A stretch of DNA of 64,000 nucleotides from Ptiloglossa arizonensis. Taxonomy: Eukaryota > Arthropoda > Insecta > Hymenoptera > Colletidae. Position 1 is the stretch's first letter; every line of letters starts with the position of its first letter. Under the pieces are notes generated by a model. The model saw only the letters and a list, made by a program, of their open reading frames with translations. It made no database searches and was not told where the DNA came from. A program made the translations under genes and the position numbers. The stretch spans positions 62,001-126,000 of the forward strand of contig NW_027478593.1 in NCBI RefSeq assembly GCF_051014685.1, written 5' to 3'. This document shows, piece by piece, positions 11,800 through 24,972 of the stretch.

Positions 11800-14700
11800 A
11801 GTTTCAACTTTCAGACGCAGCAGGAGTTTCTGGGTCTGGTCTATCCGTTCGCGAGATATGGGACATTGAAGCTAAGAAATGGTTGACAAGACAACAAATT
11901 TTTCGCACTTCTGTTGCTCCACACGCTTAACCAGAATGGCCTAGGGAAAAAATACACATACCGTGGTAACTGGACGAGTTTCTACTTTCAGACGCAATAG
12001 GAATTTTTGGGTTTTTTACAATCTGTTCGCGAGATATGGGAGTTTGAAGCTAAGAAATAGTTGAGAAGGCAACAAATTTTTCGCACTTCTGCTGCTCCAA
12101 AAGCTTAACCAGAATGGTCTAGGGAAAAAATACACATACCGTTGTAATCGAGCGTGTTTCTACTTTCAGACGCAGCAGGAGTTTCTGGGTCTGGTCTATC
12201 CGTTCGCGAGATATGGGACATTGAAGCCAAGAAATAGTTGAGAAGACAACAAATTTTTCGCACTTCTGCTGCTCCAAACGCTTAACCAGAATGGCCTAGG
12301 GAAAAAATACACATACCGTTGTAACCGGACGAGTTTCTACTTTCAGACGCAGCAAGAATTTTTGGGTTTGGTCAATCCGTTCGCGAGATATGGGACTTTG
12401 AAGCTAAGAAATGGTTGACAAGACAACAAATTTTTCGCACTTCTGCTGCTCCAAACGCTTAACCAGAATGGCCTAGGGAAAAAATACACATACCGTTGTA
12501 ATCGGTCGAGTTTCTACTTTCAGACGCAGCAGGAACTTTTGGGTTAGGTCAATCTGTTCGCGAGATATGTGAGTTTGAAGCCAAGAAATGCTTCAGAAGG
12601 CAACAAATTTTTCGCACTTCTGCTGCTTCAATCGCTTAACCAGATAGGCCTAGGGAAAAAATACACATACCGTTGTAATCGGGCGAGATTCTACTTTCAG
12701 ACGCAGCAGGAATTTCTGGGTCTGGTCCATCCGTTCGCGAGATATGGGACATTGAAGCCAAGAAATAGTTGAGAAGACAACAAATTTTTCGCACTTCTGC
12801 TGCTCCAAACGCTTAACTAGAATGGCCCAGGGAAAAAATACACATACCGTTGTAATCGGGCGAGTTACCACTTTCAGATGCAATAGGAATTTTAGGATTA
12901 GGTCAATCCGTTCGCGAGATATGGGACTTTGAAACTAAGAAATGGTTGACAAGACAACAAATTTTTCGCACTTCTGCTGCTCCAATCGCTTAACCAGATT
13001 GGCCTAGGGAAAAAATACACATACCGTTGTATTCGGGCGAGTTTCCACTTTCAGATGCAATAGGAATTTTAGGATTAGGTCAATCCGTTCGCGAGATATG
13101 GGACTTTGAAACTAAGAAATGGTTGACAAGACAACAAATTTTTCGCACTTCTGCTACTCCAATCGCGTAACCAGGATGGCCTAGGGGACATATACACATA
13201 CCGTTGTAATCGGGCGAGTTTCTACTTTCAGACGCAGCAGGAACTTTTGGGTTAGGTCAATCCGTTCGCGAGATATGGGAGTTTGAAGCTAAGAAATGGT
13301 TGACAAGACAACAAATTTTTCGCACTTCTGCTGCTCGAATCGCTTAACCAGATTCGCCTAGGGAAAAAATACACATACCGTTGAAATCGGGCGAGTTTCA
13401 ACTTTCAGACGCAGCAGGAGTTTCTGGGTCTGGTCTATCCGTTCGCGAGATATGGGACATTGAAGCTAAGAAATGGTTGACAAGACAACAAATTTTTCGC
13501 ACTTCTGTTGCTCCACACGCTTAACCAGAATGGCCTAGGGAAAAAATACACATACCGTGGTAACTGGACGAGTTTCTACTTTCAGACGCAATAGGAATTT
13601 TTGGGTTTTTTACAATCTGTTCGCGAGATATGGGAGTTTGAAGCTAAGAAATAGTTGAGAAGGCAACAAATTTTTCGCACTTCTGCTGCTCCAAAAGCTT
13701 AACCAGAATGGTCTAGGGAAAAAATACACATACCGTTGTAATCGAGCGTGTTTCTACTTTCAGACGCAGCAGGAGTTTCTGGGTCTGGTCTATCCGTTCG
13801 CGAGATATGGGACATTGAAGCCAAGAAATAGTTGAGAAGACAACAAATTTTTCGCACTTCTGCTGCTCCAAACGCTTAACCAGAATGGCCTAGGGAAAAA
13901 ATACACATACCGTTGTAACCGGACGAGTTTCTACTTTCAGACGCAGCAAGAATTTTTGGGTTTGGTCAATCCGTTCGCGAGATATGGGACTTTGAAGCTA
14001 AGAAATGGTTGACAAGACAACAAATTTTTCGCACTTCTGCTGCTCCAAACGCTTAACCAGAATGGCCTAGGGAAAAAATACGCATACCCTTGTGAACGGA
14101 CGAGTTTCTACTTTCAGGCGCAATAGGAATTTTTGCGTTAGGTCAATCCGTTCGCGAGATATGGGAGTTTGAAGCTAAGAAATGGTTGAGAAGGCAACAA
14201 ATTTTTCGCACTTCTGCTGCTCCAATCGCTTAACCAGATTGGCCTAGGGAAAAAATACACATACCGTTGTAATCGGGCGAGTTTCTACTTTCAGACGCAG
14301 CAGGAGTTTCTGGGTCTGGTCTATCCGTTCGCGAGATATGGGACATTGAAGCTAAGAAATGGTTGACAAGACAACAAATTTTTCGCACTTCTGCTGCTCC
14401 AAATGCTTAACCAGGATGGCCTAGGGTAAATATACACATCCCGTTGTAATCGGGCGAGTTTCTACTTTCAGACGCAGCAGGAATTTTTGGGTTTGGTCAA
14501 TCCGTTCGCGAGATATCGGACTTTGAAGCTAAGAAATGGTTGACAAGATAACAAATTTTTCGCACATCTGCTGCCCCAAACGCTTAACCAGAATGGCCTA
14601 GGGGAAAAATACACATACCGTTGTAATCGGGCGAGTTTCTAATTTCAGACGCAGCAGGAATTATTGGGTTTGGTCAATCCGTTCGCGAGATATGGGCGTT

Positions 14701-14810
14701 TGAAGCTAAGAAATGGTTGAGAAGGCAACAAATTATTCGCACTTCTGCTGCTCCAATCGCTTAACCAGATTGGCCTAGGGAAAAAATACACATACCGTTG
14801 TAACCGGGCG
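11800..14810 (+). repeat. 17-mer block (3,011 bp), copy 1
   Basis: Seventeen monomers repeated in direct tandem at an offset of 3,011 bp. Shared markers: ACCGTGGTAACTGG near 11960, GGGTTTTTTACAATC near 12008, AATCGAGCGTG near 12140, GCAGCAAGAATT near 12350, AATCGGTCGAG near 12500, GCTTCAGAAGG near 12590, and ACGCATACCCTTGTGAACGG near 14080. Within it, 12594-14084 also matches 11000-12490 at 1,594 bp, an older or nested 9-mer step. Confidence 0.87.
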
Positions 14811-17800
14811 AGTTTCAACTTTCAGACGCAGCAGGAGTTTCTGGGTCTGGTCTATCCGTTCGCGAGATATGGGACATTGAAGCTAAGAAATGGTTGACAA
14901 GACAACAAATTTTTCGCACTTCTGTTGCTCCACACGCTTAACCAGAATGGCCTAGGGAAAAAATACACATACCGTGGTAACTGGACGAGTTTCTACTTTC
15001 AGACGCAATAGGAATTTTTGGGTTTTTTACAATCTGTTCGCGAGATATGGGAGTTTGAAGCTAAGAAATAGTTGAGAAGGCAACAAATTTTTCGCACTTC
15101 TGCTGCTCCAAAAGCTTAACCAGAATGGTCTAGGGAAAAAATACACATACCGTTGTAATCGAGCGTGTTTCTACTTTCAGACGCAGCAGGAGTTTCTGGG
15201 TCTGGTCTATCCGTTCGCGAGATATGGGACATTGAAGCCAAGAAATAGTTGAGAAGACAACAAATTTTTCGCACTTCTGCTGCTCCAAACGCTTAACCAG
15301 AATGGCCTAGGGAAAAAATACACATACCGTTGTAACCGGACGAGTTTCTACTTTCAGACGCAGCAAGAATTTTTGGGTTTGGTCAATCCGTTCGCGAGAT
15401 ATGGGACTTTGAAGCTAAGAAATGGTTGACAAGACAACAAATTTTTCGCACTTCTGCTGCTCCAAACGCTTAACCAGAATGGCCTAGGGAAAAAATACAC
15501 ATACCGTTGTAATCGGTCGAGTTTCTACTTTCAGACGCAGCAGGAACTTTTGGGTTAGGTCAATCTGTTCGCGAGATATGTGAGTTTGAAGCCAAGAAAT
15601 GCTTCAGAAGGCAACAAATTTTTCGCACTTCTGCTGCTTCAATCGCTTAACCAGATAGGCCTAGGGAAAAAATACACATACCGTTGTAATCGGGCGAGAT
15701 TCTACTTTCAGACGCAGCAGGAATTTCTGGGTCTGGTCCATCCGTTCGCGAGATATGGGACATTGAAGCCAAGAAATAGTTGAGAAGACAACAAATTTTT
15801 CGCACTTCTGCTGCTCCAAACGCTTAACTAGAATGGCCCAGGGAAAAAATACACATACCGTTGTAATCGGGCGAGTTACCACTTTCAGATGCAATAGGAA
15901 TTTTAGGATTAGGTCAATCCGTTCGCGAGATATGGGACTTTGAAACTAAGAAATGGTTGACAAGACAACAAATTTTTCGCACTTCTGCTGCTCCAATCGC
16001 TTAACCAGATTGGCCTAGGGAAAAAATACACATACCGTTGTATTCGGGCGAGTTTCCACTTTCAGATGCAATAGGAATTTTAGGATTAGGTCAATCCGTT
16101 CGCGAGATATGGGACTTTGAAACTAAGAAATGGTTGACAAGACAACAAATTTTTCGCACTTCTGCTACTCCAATCGCGTAACCAGGATGGCCTAGGGGAC
16201 ATATACACATACCGTTGTAATCGGGCGAGTTTCTACTTTCAGACGCAGCAGGAACTTTTGGGTTAGGTCAATCCGTTCGCGAGATATGGGAGTTTGAAGC
16301 TAAGAAATGGTTGACAAGACAACAAATTTTTCGCACTTCTGCTGCTCGAATCGCTTAACCAGATTCGCCTAGGGAAAAAATACACATACCGTTGAAATCG
16401 GGCGAGTTTCAACTTTCAGACGCAGCAGGAGTTTCTGGGTCTGGTCTATCCGTTCGCGAGATATGGGACATTGAAGCTAAGAAATGGTTGACAAGACAAC
16501 AAATTTTTCGCACTTCTGTTGCTCCACACGCTTAACCAGAATGGCCTAGGGAAAAAATACACATACCGTGGTAACTGGACGAGTTTCTACTTTCAGACGC
16601 AATAGGAATTTTTGGGTTTTTTACAATCTGTTCGCGAGATATGGGAGTTTGAAGCTAAGAAATAGTTGAGAAGGCAACAAATTTTTCGCACTTCTGCTGC
16701 TCCAAAAGCTTAACCAGAATGGTCTAGGGAAAAAATACACATACCGTTGTAATCGAGCGTGTTTCTACTTTCAGACGCAGCAGGAGTTTCTGGGTCTGGT
16801 CTATCCGTTCGCGAGATATGGGACATTGAAGCCAAGAAATAGTTGAGAAGACAACAAATTTTTCGCACTTCTGCTGCTCCAAACGCTTAACCAGAATGGC
16901 CTAGGGAAAAAATACACATACCGTTGTAACCGGACGAGTTTCTACTTTCAGACGCAGCAAGAATTTTTGGGTTTGGTCAATCCGTTCGCGAGATATGGGA
17001 CTTTGAAGCTAAGAAATGGTTGACAAGACAACAAATTTTTCGCACTTCTGCTGCTCCAAACGCTTAACCAGAATGGCCTAGGGAAAAAATACGCATACCC
17101 TTGTGAACGGACGAGTTTCTACTTTCAGGCGCAATAGGAATTTTTGCGTTAGGTCAATCCGTTCGCGAGATATGGGAGTTTGAAGCTAAGAAATGGTTGA
17201 GAAGGCAACAAATTTTTCGCACTTCTGCTGCTCCAATCGCTTAACCAGATTGGCCTAGGGAAAAAATACACATACCGTTGTAATCGGGCGAGTTTCTACT
17301 TTCAGACGCAGCAGGAGTTTCTGGGTCTGGTCTATCCGTTCGCGAGATATGGGACATTGAAGCTAAGAAATGGTTGACAAGACAACAAATTTTTCGCACT
17401 TCTGCAGCTCCAAATGCTTAACCAGGATGGCCTAGGGTAAATATACACATCCCGTTGTAATCGGGCGAGTTTCTACTTTCAGACGCAGCAGGAATTTTTG
17501 GGTTTGGTCAATCCGTTCGCGAGATATCGGACTTTGAAGCTAAGAAATGGTTGACAAGATAACAAATTTTTCGCACATCTGCTGCCCCAAACGCTTAACC
17601 AGAATGGCCTAGGGGAAAAATACACATACCGTTGTAATCGGGCGAGTTTCTAATTTCAGACGCAGCAGGAATTATTGGGTTTGGTCAATCCGTTCGCGAG
17701 ATATGGGAGTTTGAAGCTAAGAAATGGTTGAGAAGGCAACAAATTATTCGCACTTCTGCTGCTCCAATCGCTTAACCAGATTGGCCTAGGGAAAAAATAC

Positions 17801-17821
17801 ACATACCGTTGTAACCGGACG
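14811..17821 (+). repeat. 17-mer block (3,011 bp), copy 2
   Basis: Directly adjoins copy 1 and matches it almost base for base. Differences I noticed are single substitutions, such as GGGCGTTTG near 14696 against GGGAGTTTG near 17707, and GCTGCTCC near 14393 against GCAGCTCC near 17404. Similarity ends at about 17820, where copy 1 has GTAACCGGGCG followed by TTCAAC and copy 2 has GTAACCGGACG followed by TTCTAC. Confidence 0.87.
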
Positions 17822-20800
17822 AGTTTCTACTTTCAGACGCAGCAGGAATTTTTGGGTTTGGTCAATCCGTTCGCGAGATATGGGACTTTGAAGCTAAGAA
17901 ATGGTTGACAAGACAACAAATTTTTCGCACTTCTGCTGCTCCAATCGCTTAACCAGGATGGCCTAGGGGAAATATTCACATCCCGTTATAATCGGGCGAG
18001 TTTCTACTTTCAGACGCAGCAGGAATTTTTGGGTTTTGTCAATCTGTTCGCGAGATATGGGAGTTTGAAGCTAAGAAATGGTTGAGAAGGCAACAAATTT
18101 TTCGCACTTCTGCTGCTCCAATCGCTTAACCAGATTGGCCTAGGGAAAAAATACACATACCGTTGTAATGGGGCGAGTTTCTACTTTCAGATGCAATAGG
18201 AATTTTAGGGTTAGGTCAAATCCTTTCGCGGGATATGGGACTTTGAAGCTAAGAAATGGTTCACAAGACAACAAATTTTTCGCAATTCTGCTGCTCCAAA
18301 CGCTTAACCAGAATGGCCTAGGGAAAAGATACACATACCTTTGTAACCGGACGAGTTTCTACTTTCAGACGCAGCAGGAATTTTTGGGTTTGCTCAATCC
18401 GTTCGCGAGATATGGAAGTTTGAGGGTAAGAAATGGTTGAGAAGGCAACAAATTTTTCGCACCTCTGCTGCTCCAATCGCTTAACCAGATTGGCCTAGGG
18501 AAGAAATACACATACCGTTGTAATCGGGCGAGTTTCTACTTTCAGACGCAGCAGGAATTTTTGGGTTTTGTCAATCTGTTCGCGAGATATGGGAGTTTGA
18601 AACTAAGAAATAGTTGAGAAAACAACAAATTTTTCGCACTTCTGCTGCTCCAAATGCTTATCCAGAATGGTCTAGGGAAAAAATACACATACCGTTGTAA
18701 TCGGGCGAGTTTCTACTTTCAGACTCAGCAGGAATTTCTGTGTCTGCTCTATCCGTTCGCGAGATATGGGACTTTGAAGCTAAGAAATGGTTGACAAGAC
18801 AACAAATTTTTCGCAATTCTGCTGCTCCAAACGCTTAACCAGAATGGCCTAGGGAAAAAATACACATACCGTTGTAACCGGACGAGTTTCTACTTTCAGA
18901 CGCAGCAGGAATTTTTGGGTTTGGTCAATCCGTTCGCGAGATATGGAAATTTGAGGGTAAGAAATGGTTGAGAAGGCAACAAATTTTTCGCACTTCTGCT
19001 GCTCCAATCGCTTAACCAGATTGCCCTAGGGAAAAAATACACATACGGTTGTAATCGGGCGAGTTTCTACTTTCAGACGCAGCAGGAATTTTTGCGTTTT
19101 GTCAATCTGTTCGCGAGATATGTGAGTTTGAAGCTAAGAAATAGTTGAGAAGACAACAAATTTTTCGCACTTCTGCTGCTCCAAACGCTTAACCAGAATG
19201 GCCTAGGGGAAAAATACACATACCGTTGTAATCGGGCGAGTTTCTTCTTTCAGACGCAGCAGGAATTTCTGGGTATGGTCTATCCGTTCGCGAGATATGG
19301 GACATTGAAGCCAAGAAATAGTTGAGAAGACAACAAATTTTTCGCATTTCTGCTGCTCCAAACGCTTAACCAGAATAGCCTAGGGAAAAAATACACATAC
19401 CGTTGTAACCGGACGAGTTTCTACTTTCAGACGCAGCAGGAATTTTTGGGTTTGGTCAATCCGTTCGCGAGATATGGGAGTTTGAAGCTAAGAAATAGTT
19501 GAGAAGACAACAAATTTATCGCACATCTGCTGCCCCAAACGCTTAACCAGAATGGCCTAGGGGAAAAATACACATACCGTTGTATTCGGGCGAGTTTCCA
19601 CTTTCAGATGCAATAGGAATTTTAGGGTTGGGTCAATCCGTTCGCGAGATATGGGACTTTGAAACTAAGAAATGGTTGACAAGACGACAAATTTTTCGCA
19701 ATTCTGCTGCTCCAATCGCGTAACCAGAATGGCCTAGGGGAAATATACACATACCGTTGTAATCGGGCGAGTTTCTACTTTCAGACGCAGCAGGAAGTTT
19801 TGGGTTAGGTCAATCCTTTCGCGAGATATGGGAGTTTGAAGCTAAGAAATGGTTGACAAGACAACAAATTTTTCGCACTTCTGCTGCTCCAATCGCTTAA
19901 CCAGATTGGCCTAGGGAAAAAATACACATACCGTTGTAATCGGGCGAGCTCCTACTTTCAGACGCAGCAGGAATTTTTGGGTTTTGTCAATCTGTTCGCG
20001 AGATATGGGAGTTTGAAGCTAAGAAATAGTTGAGAAGACAACAAATTTTTCGCAATTCTGCTGCTCCAAACGCTTAACCAGATTGGCCTAGGGAAAAAAT
20101 ACACATACCGTTGTAATCGGGCGAGTTTCTACTTTCAGACGCAGCAGGAATTTCTGGGTCTGCTCTATCCGTTCGCGAGATATGGGACATTGAAGCTAAG
20201 AAATAGTTGAGAAGACAACAAATTTTTCGCACTTCTGCTGCTCCAAACGCTTAACCAGAATGGTCTAGGGAAAAAATACACATACCGTTGTTTTCGGGCG
20301 AGTTTCTAGTTTCAGATGCAATAGGAATTTCTGGGTATGGTCTATCCGTTCGCGAGATATGGGACTTTGAAGCTAAGAAATGGTTGACAAGACAACAAAT
20401 TTTCGCACTTCTGCTGCTCCAATCGCTTAACCAGGATGGCCTAGGGGAAATATTCACATCCCGTTGTAATCGGGCGAGTTTCTACTTTCAGACGCAGCAG
20501 GAATTTTTGGGTTTTGTCAATCTGTTCGCGAGATATGGGAGTTTGAATCTAAGAAATAGTTGAGAAGACAACAAATTTTTCGCACATCTGCTGCCCCAAA
20601 CGCTTAACCAGAATGGCCTAGGGGAAAAATACACATACCGTTCTAATCGGGCGAGTTTCTTCTTTCAGACGCAGCTGGAATTATTGGGTTTGGTCAATCC
20701 GTTCGCGAGATATGGGAGTTTGAAGCTAAGAAATGGTTGAGAAGGCAACAAATTTTTCGCACTTCTGCTGCTCCAATCGCTTAACCAGATTGGCCTAGGG

Positions 20801-23201
20801 AAAAAATACACATACCGTTGTAATGGGGCGAGTTTCTACTTTCAGATGCAATAAGAATTTTAGGGTTAGGTCAAATCCTTTCGCGGGATATGGGACTTTG
20901 AAGCTAAGAAATGGTTGACAAGACAACAAATTTTTCGCAATTCTGCTGCTCCAAACGCTTAACCAGAATGGCCTAGGGAAAAAATACACATACCGTTGTA
21001 ACCGGACGACTTTCTACTTTCAGACGCAGCAGGAATTTTTGGGTTTGGTCAATCCGTTCGCGAGATATGGAAGTTTGAGGGTAAGAAATGGTTGAGAAGG
21101 CAACAAATTTTTCGCACTTCTGCTGCTCCAATCGCTTAACCAGATTGGCCTAGGGAAGACATACACATACCGTTGTAATCGGGCGAGTTTCTACTTTCAG
21201 ACGAAGCAGGAACTTTTGGGTTAGGTCAATCCGTTCGCGAGATATGGGAGTTTGAATCTAAGAAATGGTTGACAAGACAACAAATTTTTCGCACTTCTGC
21301 TGCTCCAATCGCTTAACCAGATTGGCCTAGGGAAAAAATACACATACCGTTGTAATCGGGCGAGTTTCTACTTTCAGACGCAGCAGGAATTTTTGCGTTT
21401 TGTCAATCTGTTCGCGAGATATGTGAGTTTGAAGCTAAGAAATAGTTGAGAAGACAACAAATTTTTCGCACTTCTGCTGCTCCAAACGCTTAACCAGAAT
21501 GGCCTAGGGGAAAAATACACATACCGTTGTAATCGGGCGAGTTTCTTCTTTCAGACGCAGCAGGAATTTCTGGGTATGGTCTATCCGTTCGCGAGATATG
21601 GGACATTGAAGCCAAGAAATAGTTGAGAAGACAACAAACTTTTCGCACTTCTGCTGCTCCAAACGCTTAACCAGAATAGCCTAGGGAAAAAATACACATA
21701 CCGTTGTAACCGGACGAGTTTCTACTTTCAGACGCAGCAGGAATTTTTGGGTTTGGTCAATCCGTTCGCGAGATATGGGAGTTTGAAGCTAAGAAATAGT
21801 TGAGAAGACAACAAATTTTTCGCACATCTGCTGCCCCAAACGCTTAACCAGAATGGCCTAGGGGAAAAATACACATACCGTTGTAATCGGGCGAGTTTCT
21901 TCTTTCAGACGCAGCTGGAATTATTGGGTTTGGTCAATCCGTTCGCGAGATATGGGAGTTTGAAGCTAAGAAATGGTTGAGAAGGCAACAAATTTTTCGC
22001 ACTTCTGCTGCTCCAATCGCTTAACCAGATTGGCCTAGGGAAAAAATACACATACCGTTGTAATGGGGCGAGTTTCTACTTTCAGATGCAATAAGAATTT
22101 TAGGGTTAGGTCAAATCCTTTCGCGGGATATGGGACTTTGAAGCTAAGAAATGGTTGACAAGACAAGAAATTTTTCGCAATTCTGCTGCTCCAAACGCTT
22201 AACCAGAATGGCCTAGGGAAAAAATACACATACCGTTGTAATCGGGCGAGTTTCTACTTTCAGACGCAGCAGGAATTTTTGCGTTTTGTCAATCTGTTCG
22301 CGAGATATGTGAGTTTGAAGCTAAGAAATAGTTGAGAAGACAACAAATTTTTCGCACTTCTGCTGCTCCAAACGCTTAACCAGAATAGCCTAGGGAAAAA
22401 ATACACATACCGTTGTAACCGGACGAGTTTCTACTTTCAGACGCAGCAGGAATTTTTGGGTTTGGTCAATCCGTTCGCGAGATATGGGAGTATGAATCTA
22501 AGAAATAGTTGAGAAGACAACAAATTTTTCGCACATCTGCTGCCCCAAACGCTTAACCAGAATGGCCTAGGGGAAAATACACATACCGTTGTAATCGGGC
22601 GAGTTTCTTCTTTCAGACGCAGCAGGAAGTATTGGGTTTGGTCAATCCGTTCGCGAGATATGGGAGTTTGAAGCTAAGAAATGGTTGAGAAGGCAACAAA
22701 TTTTTCGCACTTCTGCTGCTCCAAACGCTTAACCAGAATGGTCTAGGGAAAAAATACACATACCGTTGTTTTCGGGCGAGTTTCTAGTTTCAGATGCAAT
22801 AGGAATTTCTGGGTATGGTCTATCCGTTCGCGAGATATGGGACTTTGAAGCTAAGAAATGGTTGACAAGACAACAAATTTTTCGCACTTCTGCTGCTCCA
22901 ATCGCTTAACCAGGATGGCCTAGGGGAAATATTCACATACCGTTGTAATCGGGCGAGTTTCTTCTTTCAGACGCAGCAGGAAGTATTGGGTTTGGTCAAT
23001 CCGTTCGCGAGATATGGGAGTTTGAAGCTAAGAAATGGTTGAGAAGGCAACAAATTTTTCGCACTTCTGCTGCTCCAAACGCTTAACCAGAATGGTCTAG
23101 GGAAAAAATACACATACCGTTGTTTTCGGGCGAGTTTCTAGTTTCAGATGCAATAGGAATTTCTGGGTATGGTCTATCCGTTCGCGAGATATGGGACTTT
23201 G
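17822..23201 (+). repeat. Mosaic satellite segment; first 178/177-bp dimer cassettes
   Basis: About 30 monomers without one dominant period. New monomer types enter here: a 178-bp type with AATGGGGCGAG plus GGTCAAATCCTTTCGCGGG (first near 18160), a type with GAGTTTCTTCTTTCAG (first near 19235), a TTTTGCGTTTTGTC type, and a GTTTTCGGGCGAG type. Internal copies: 20570-20998 recurs at 21810-22238 (offset 1,240), and 18140-18765 recurs at 23806-24431 (offset 5,666). No gene is present. Confidence 0.85.
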
Positions 23202-24717
23202 AAGCTAAGAAATGGTTGAGAAGGCAACAAATTTTTCGCACTTCTGCTGCTCCAATCGCTTAACCAGATTGGCCTAGGGAAAAAATACACATACCGTTGT
23301 AATCGGGCGAGTTTCTACTTTCAGACGCAACAGGAATTTTTGGGTTTTGTCAATCTGTTCGCGAGATATGGGAGTTTGAAGCTAAGAAATAGTTGAGAAG
23401 ACAACAAATTTTTCGCACTTCTGCTGCTCCAAACGCTTAACCAGAATTGTCCAGGGAAAAAATACACATACGGTTGTATTCGGGCGAGTTTCTAGTTTCA
23501 GATGCAATAGGAATTTTAGGGTTAGTTCAAATCCGTTCGCGGGATATGGGACTTTGAAGCTAAGAAAAGGTTGACAGGACAACAAATTTTTCGCACTTCT
23601 GCTGCTCCAAACGCTTAACCAGAATGGCCTAGGGAAAAAATATACCTACCGTTGTAACCGGACGAGTTTCTACTTTCAGACGCAGCAGGAATTATTGGGT
23701 TTGGTCAATCCGTTCGCGAGATATGGGACTTTGAAACTAAGAAATGGTTGACAAGACAACAAATTTTTCGCAATTCTGCTGCTCCAAACGCTTAACCAGA
23801 ATGGCCTAGGAAAAAGATACACATACCGTTGTAATGGGGCGAGTTTCTACTTTCAGATGCAATAGGAATTTTAGGGTTAGGTCAAATCCTTTCGCGGGAT
23901 ATGGGACTTTGAAGCTAAGAAATGGTTCACAAGACAACAAATTTTTCGCAATTCTGCTGCTCCAAACGCTTAACCAGAATGGCCTAGGGAAAAGATACAC
24001 ATACCTTTGTAACCGGACGAGTTTCTACTTTCAGACGCAGCAGGAATTTTTGGGTTTGGTCAATCCGTTCGCGAGATATGGAAGTTTGAGGGTAAGAAAT
24101 GGTTGAGAAGGCAACAAATTTTTCGCACCTCTGCTGCTCCAATCGCTTAACCAGATTGGCCTAGGGAAGAAATACACATACCGTTGTAATCGGGCGAGTT
24201 TCTACTTTCAGACGCAGCAGGAATTTTTGGGTTTTGTCAATCTGTTCGCGAGATATGGGAGTTTGAAACTAAGAAATAGTTGAGAAAACAACAAATTTTT
24301 CGCACTTCTGCTGCTCCAAATGCTTATCCAGAATGGTCTAGGGAAAAAATACACATACCGTTGTAATCGGGCGAGTTTCTACTTTCAGACGCAGCAGGAA
24401 TTTCTGTGTCTGCTCTATCCGTTCGCGAGATATGGGACATTGAAGCTAAGAAATAGTTGAGACGACAACAAATTTTTCGCACATCTGCTGCTCCAAACGC
24501 TTAACCAGAATAGCCTAGGGAAAAAGTACACATACCGTTGTAACCGGACGAGTTTCTACTTTCAGACGCAGCAGGAATTTTTGGGTTTGGTCAATCCGTT
24601 CGCGAGATATGGGAGTATGAATCTAAGAAATAGTTGAGAAGACAACAAATTTTTCGCACATCTGCTGCCCCAAACGCTTAACCAGAATGGCCTAGGGGAA
24701 AATACACATACCGTTGT
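23202..24717 (+). repeat. 10-mer-offset block (1,771 bp), copy 1
   Basis: About 1.5 kb that recurs at 24973-26488 with an offset of 1,771 bp. Shared markers are AATTGTCCAGGG near 23445, CATACGGTTGTATTCGG near 23466, CTAGGAAAAAGATAC near 23806 and AAATGCTTATCC near 24320. Similarity ends where copy 1 reads CCGTTGTTTTCGG and copy 2 reads CCGTTGTAATCGG. Confidence 0.85.
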
Positions 24718-24972
24718 TTTCGGGCGAGTTTCTAGTTTCAGATGCAATAGGAATTTCTGGGTATGGTCTATCCGTTCGCGAGATATGGGACTTTGAAGCT
24801 AAGAAATGGTTGTCAAGACAACAAGTTTTTCGCACTTCCGCTGCTCCAAACGCTTAACCAGAATGGCCTAGGGAAAAAATACGCATACCCTTGTGAACGG
24901 ACGAGTTTCTACTTTCAGGCGCAATAGGAATTTTTGGGTTAGGTCAATCCGTTCGCGAGATATGGGAGTTTG

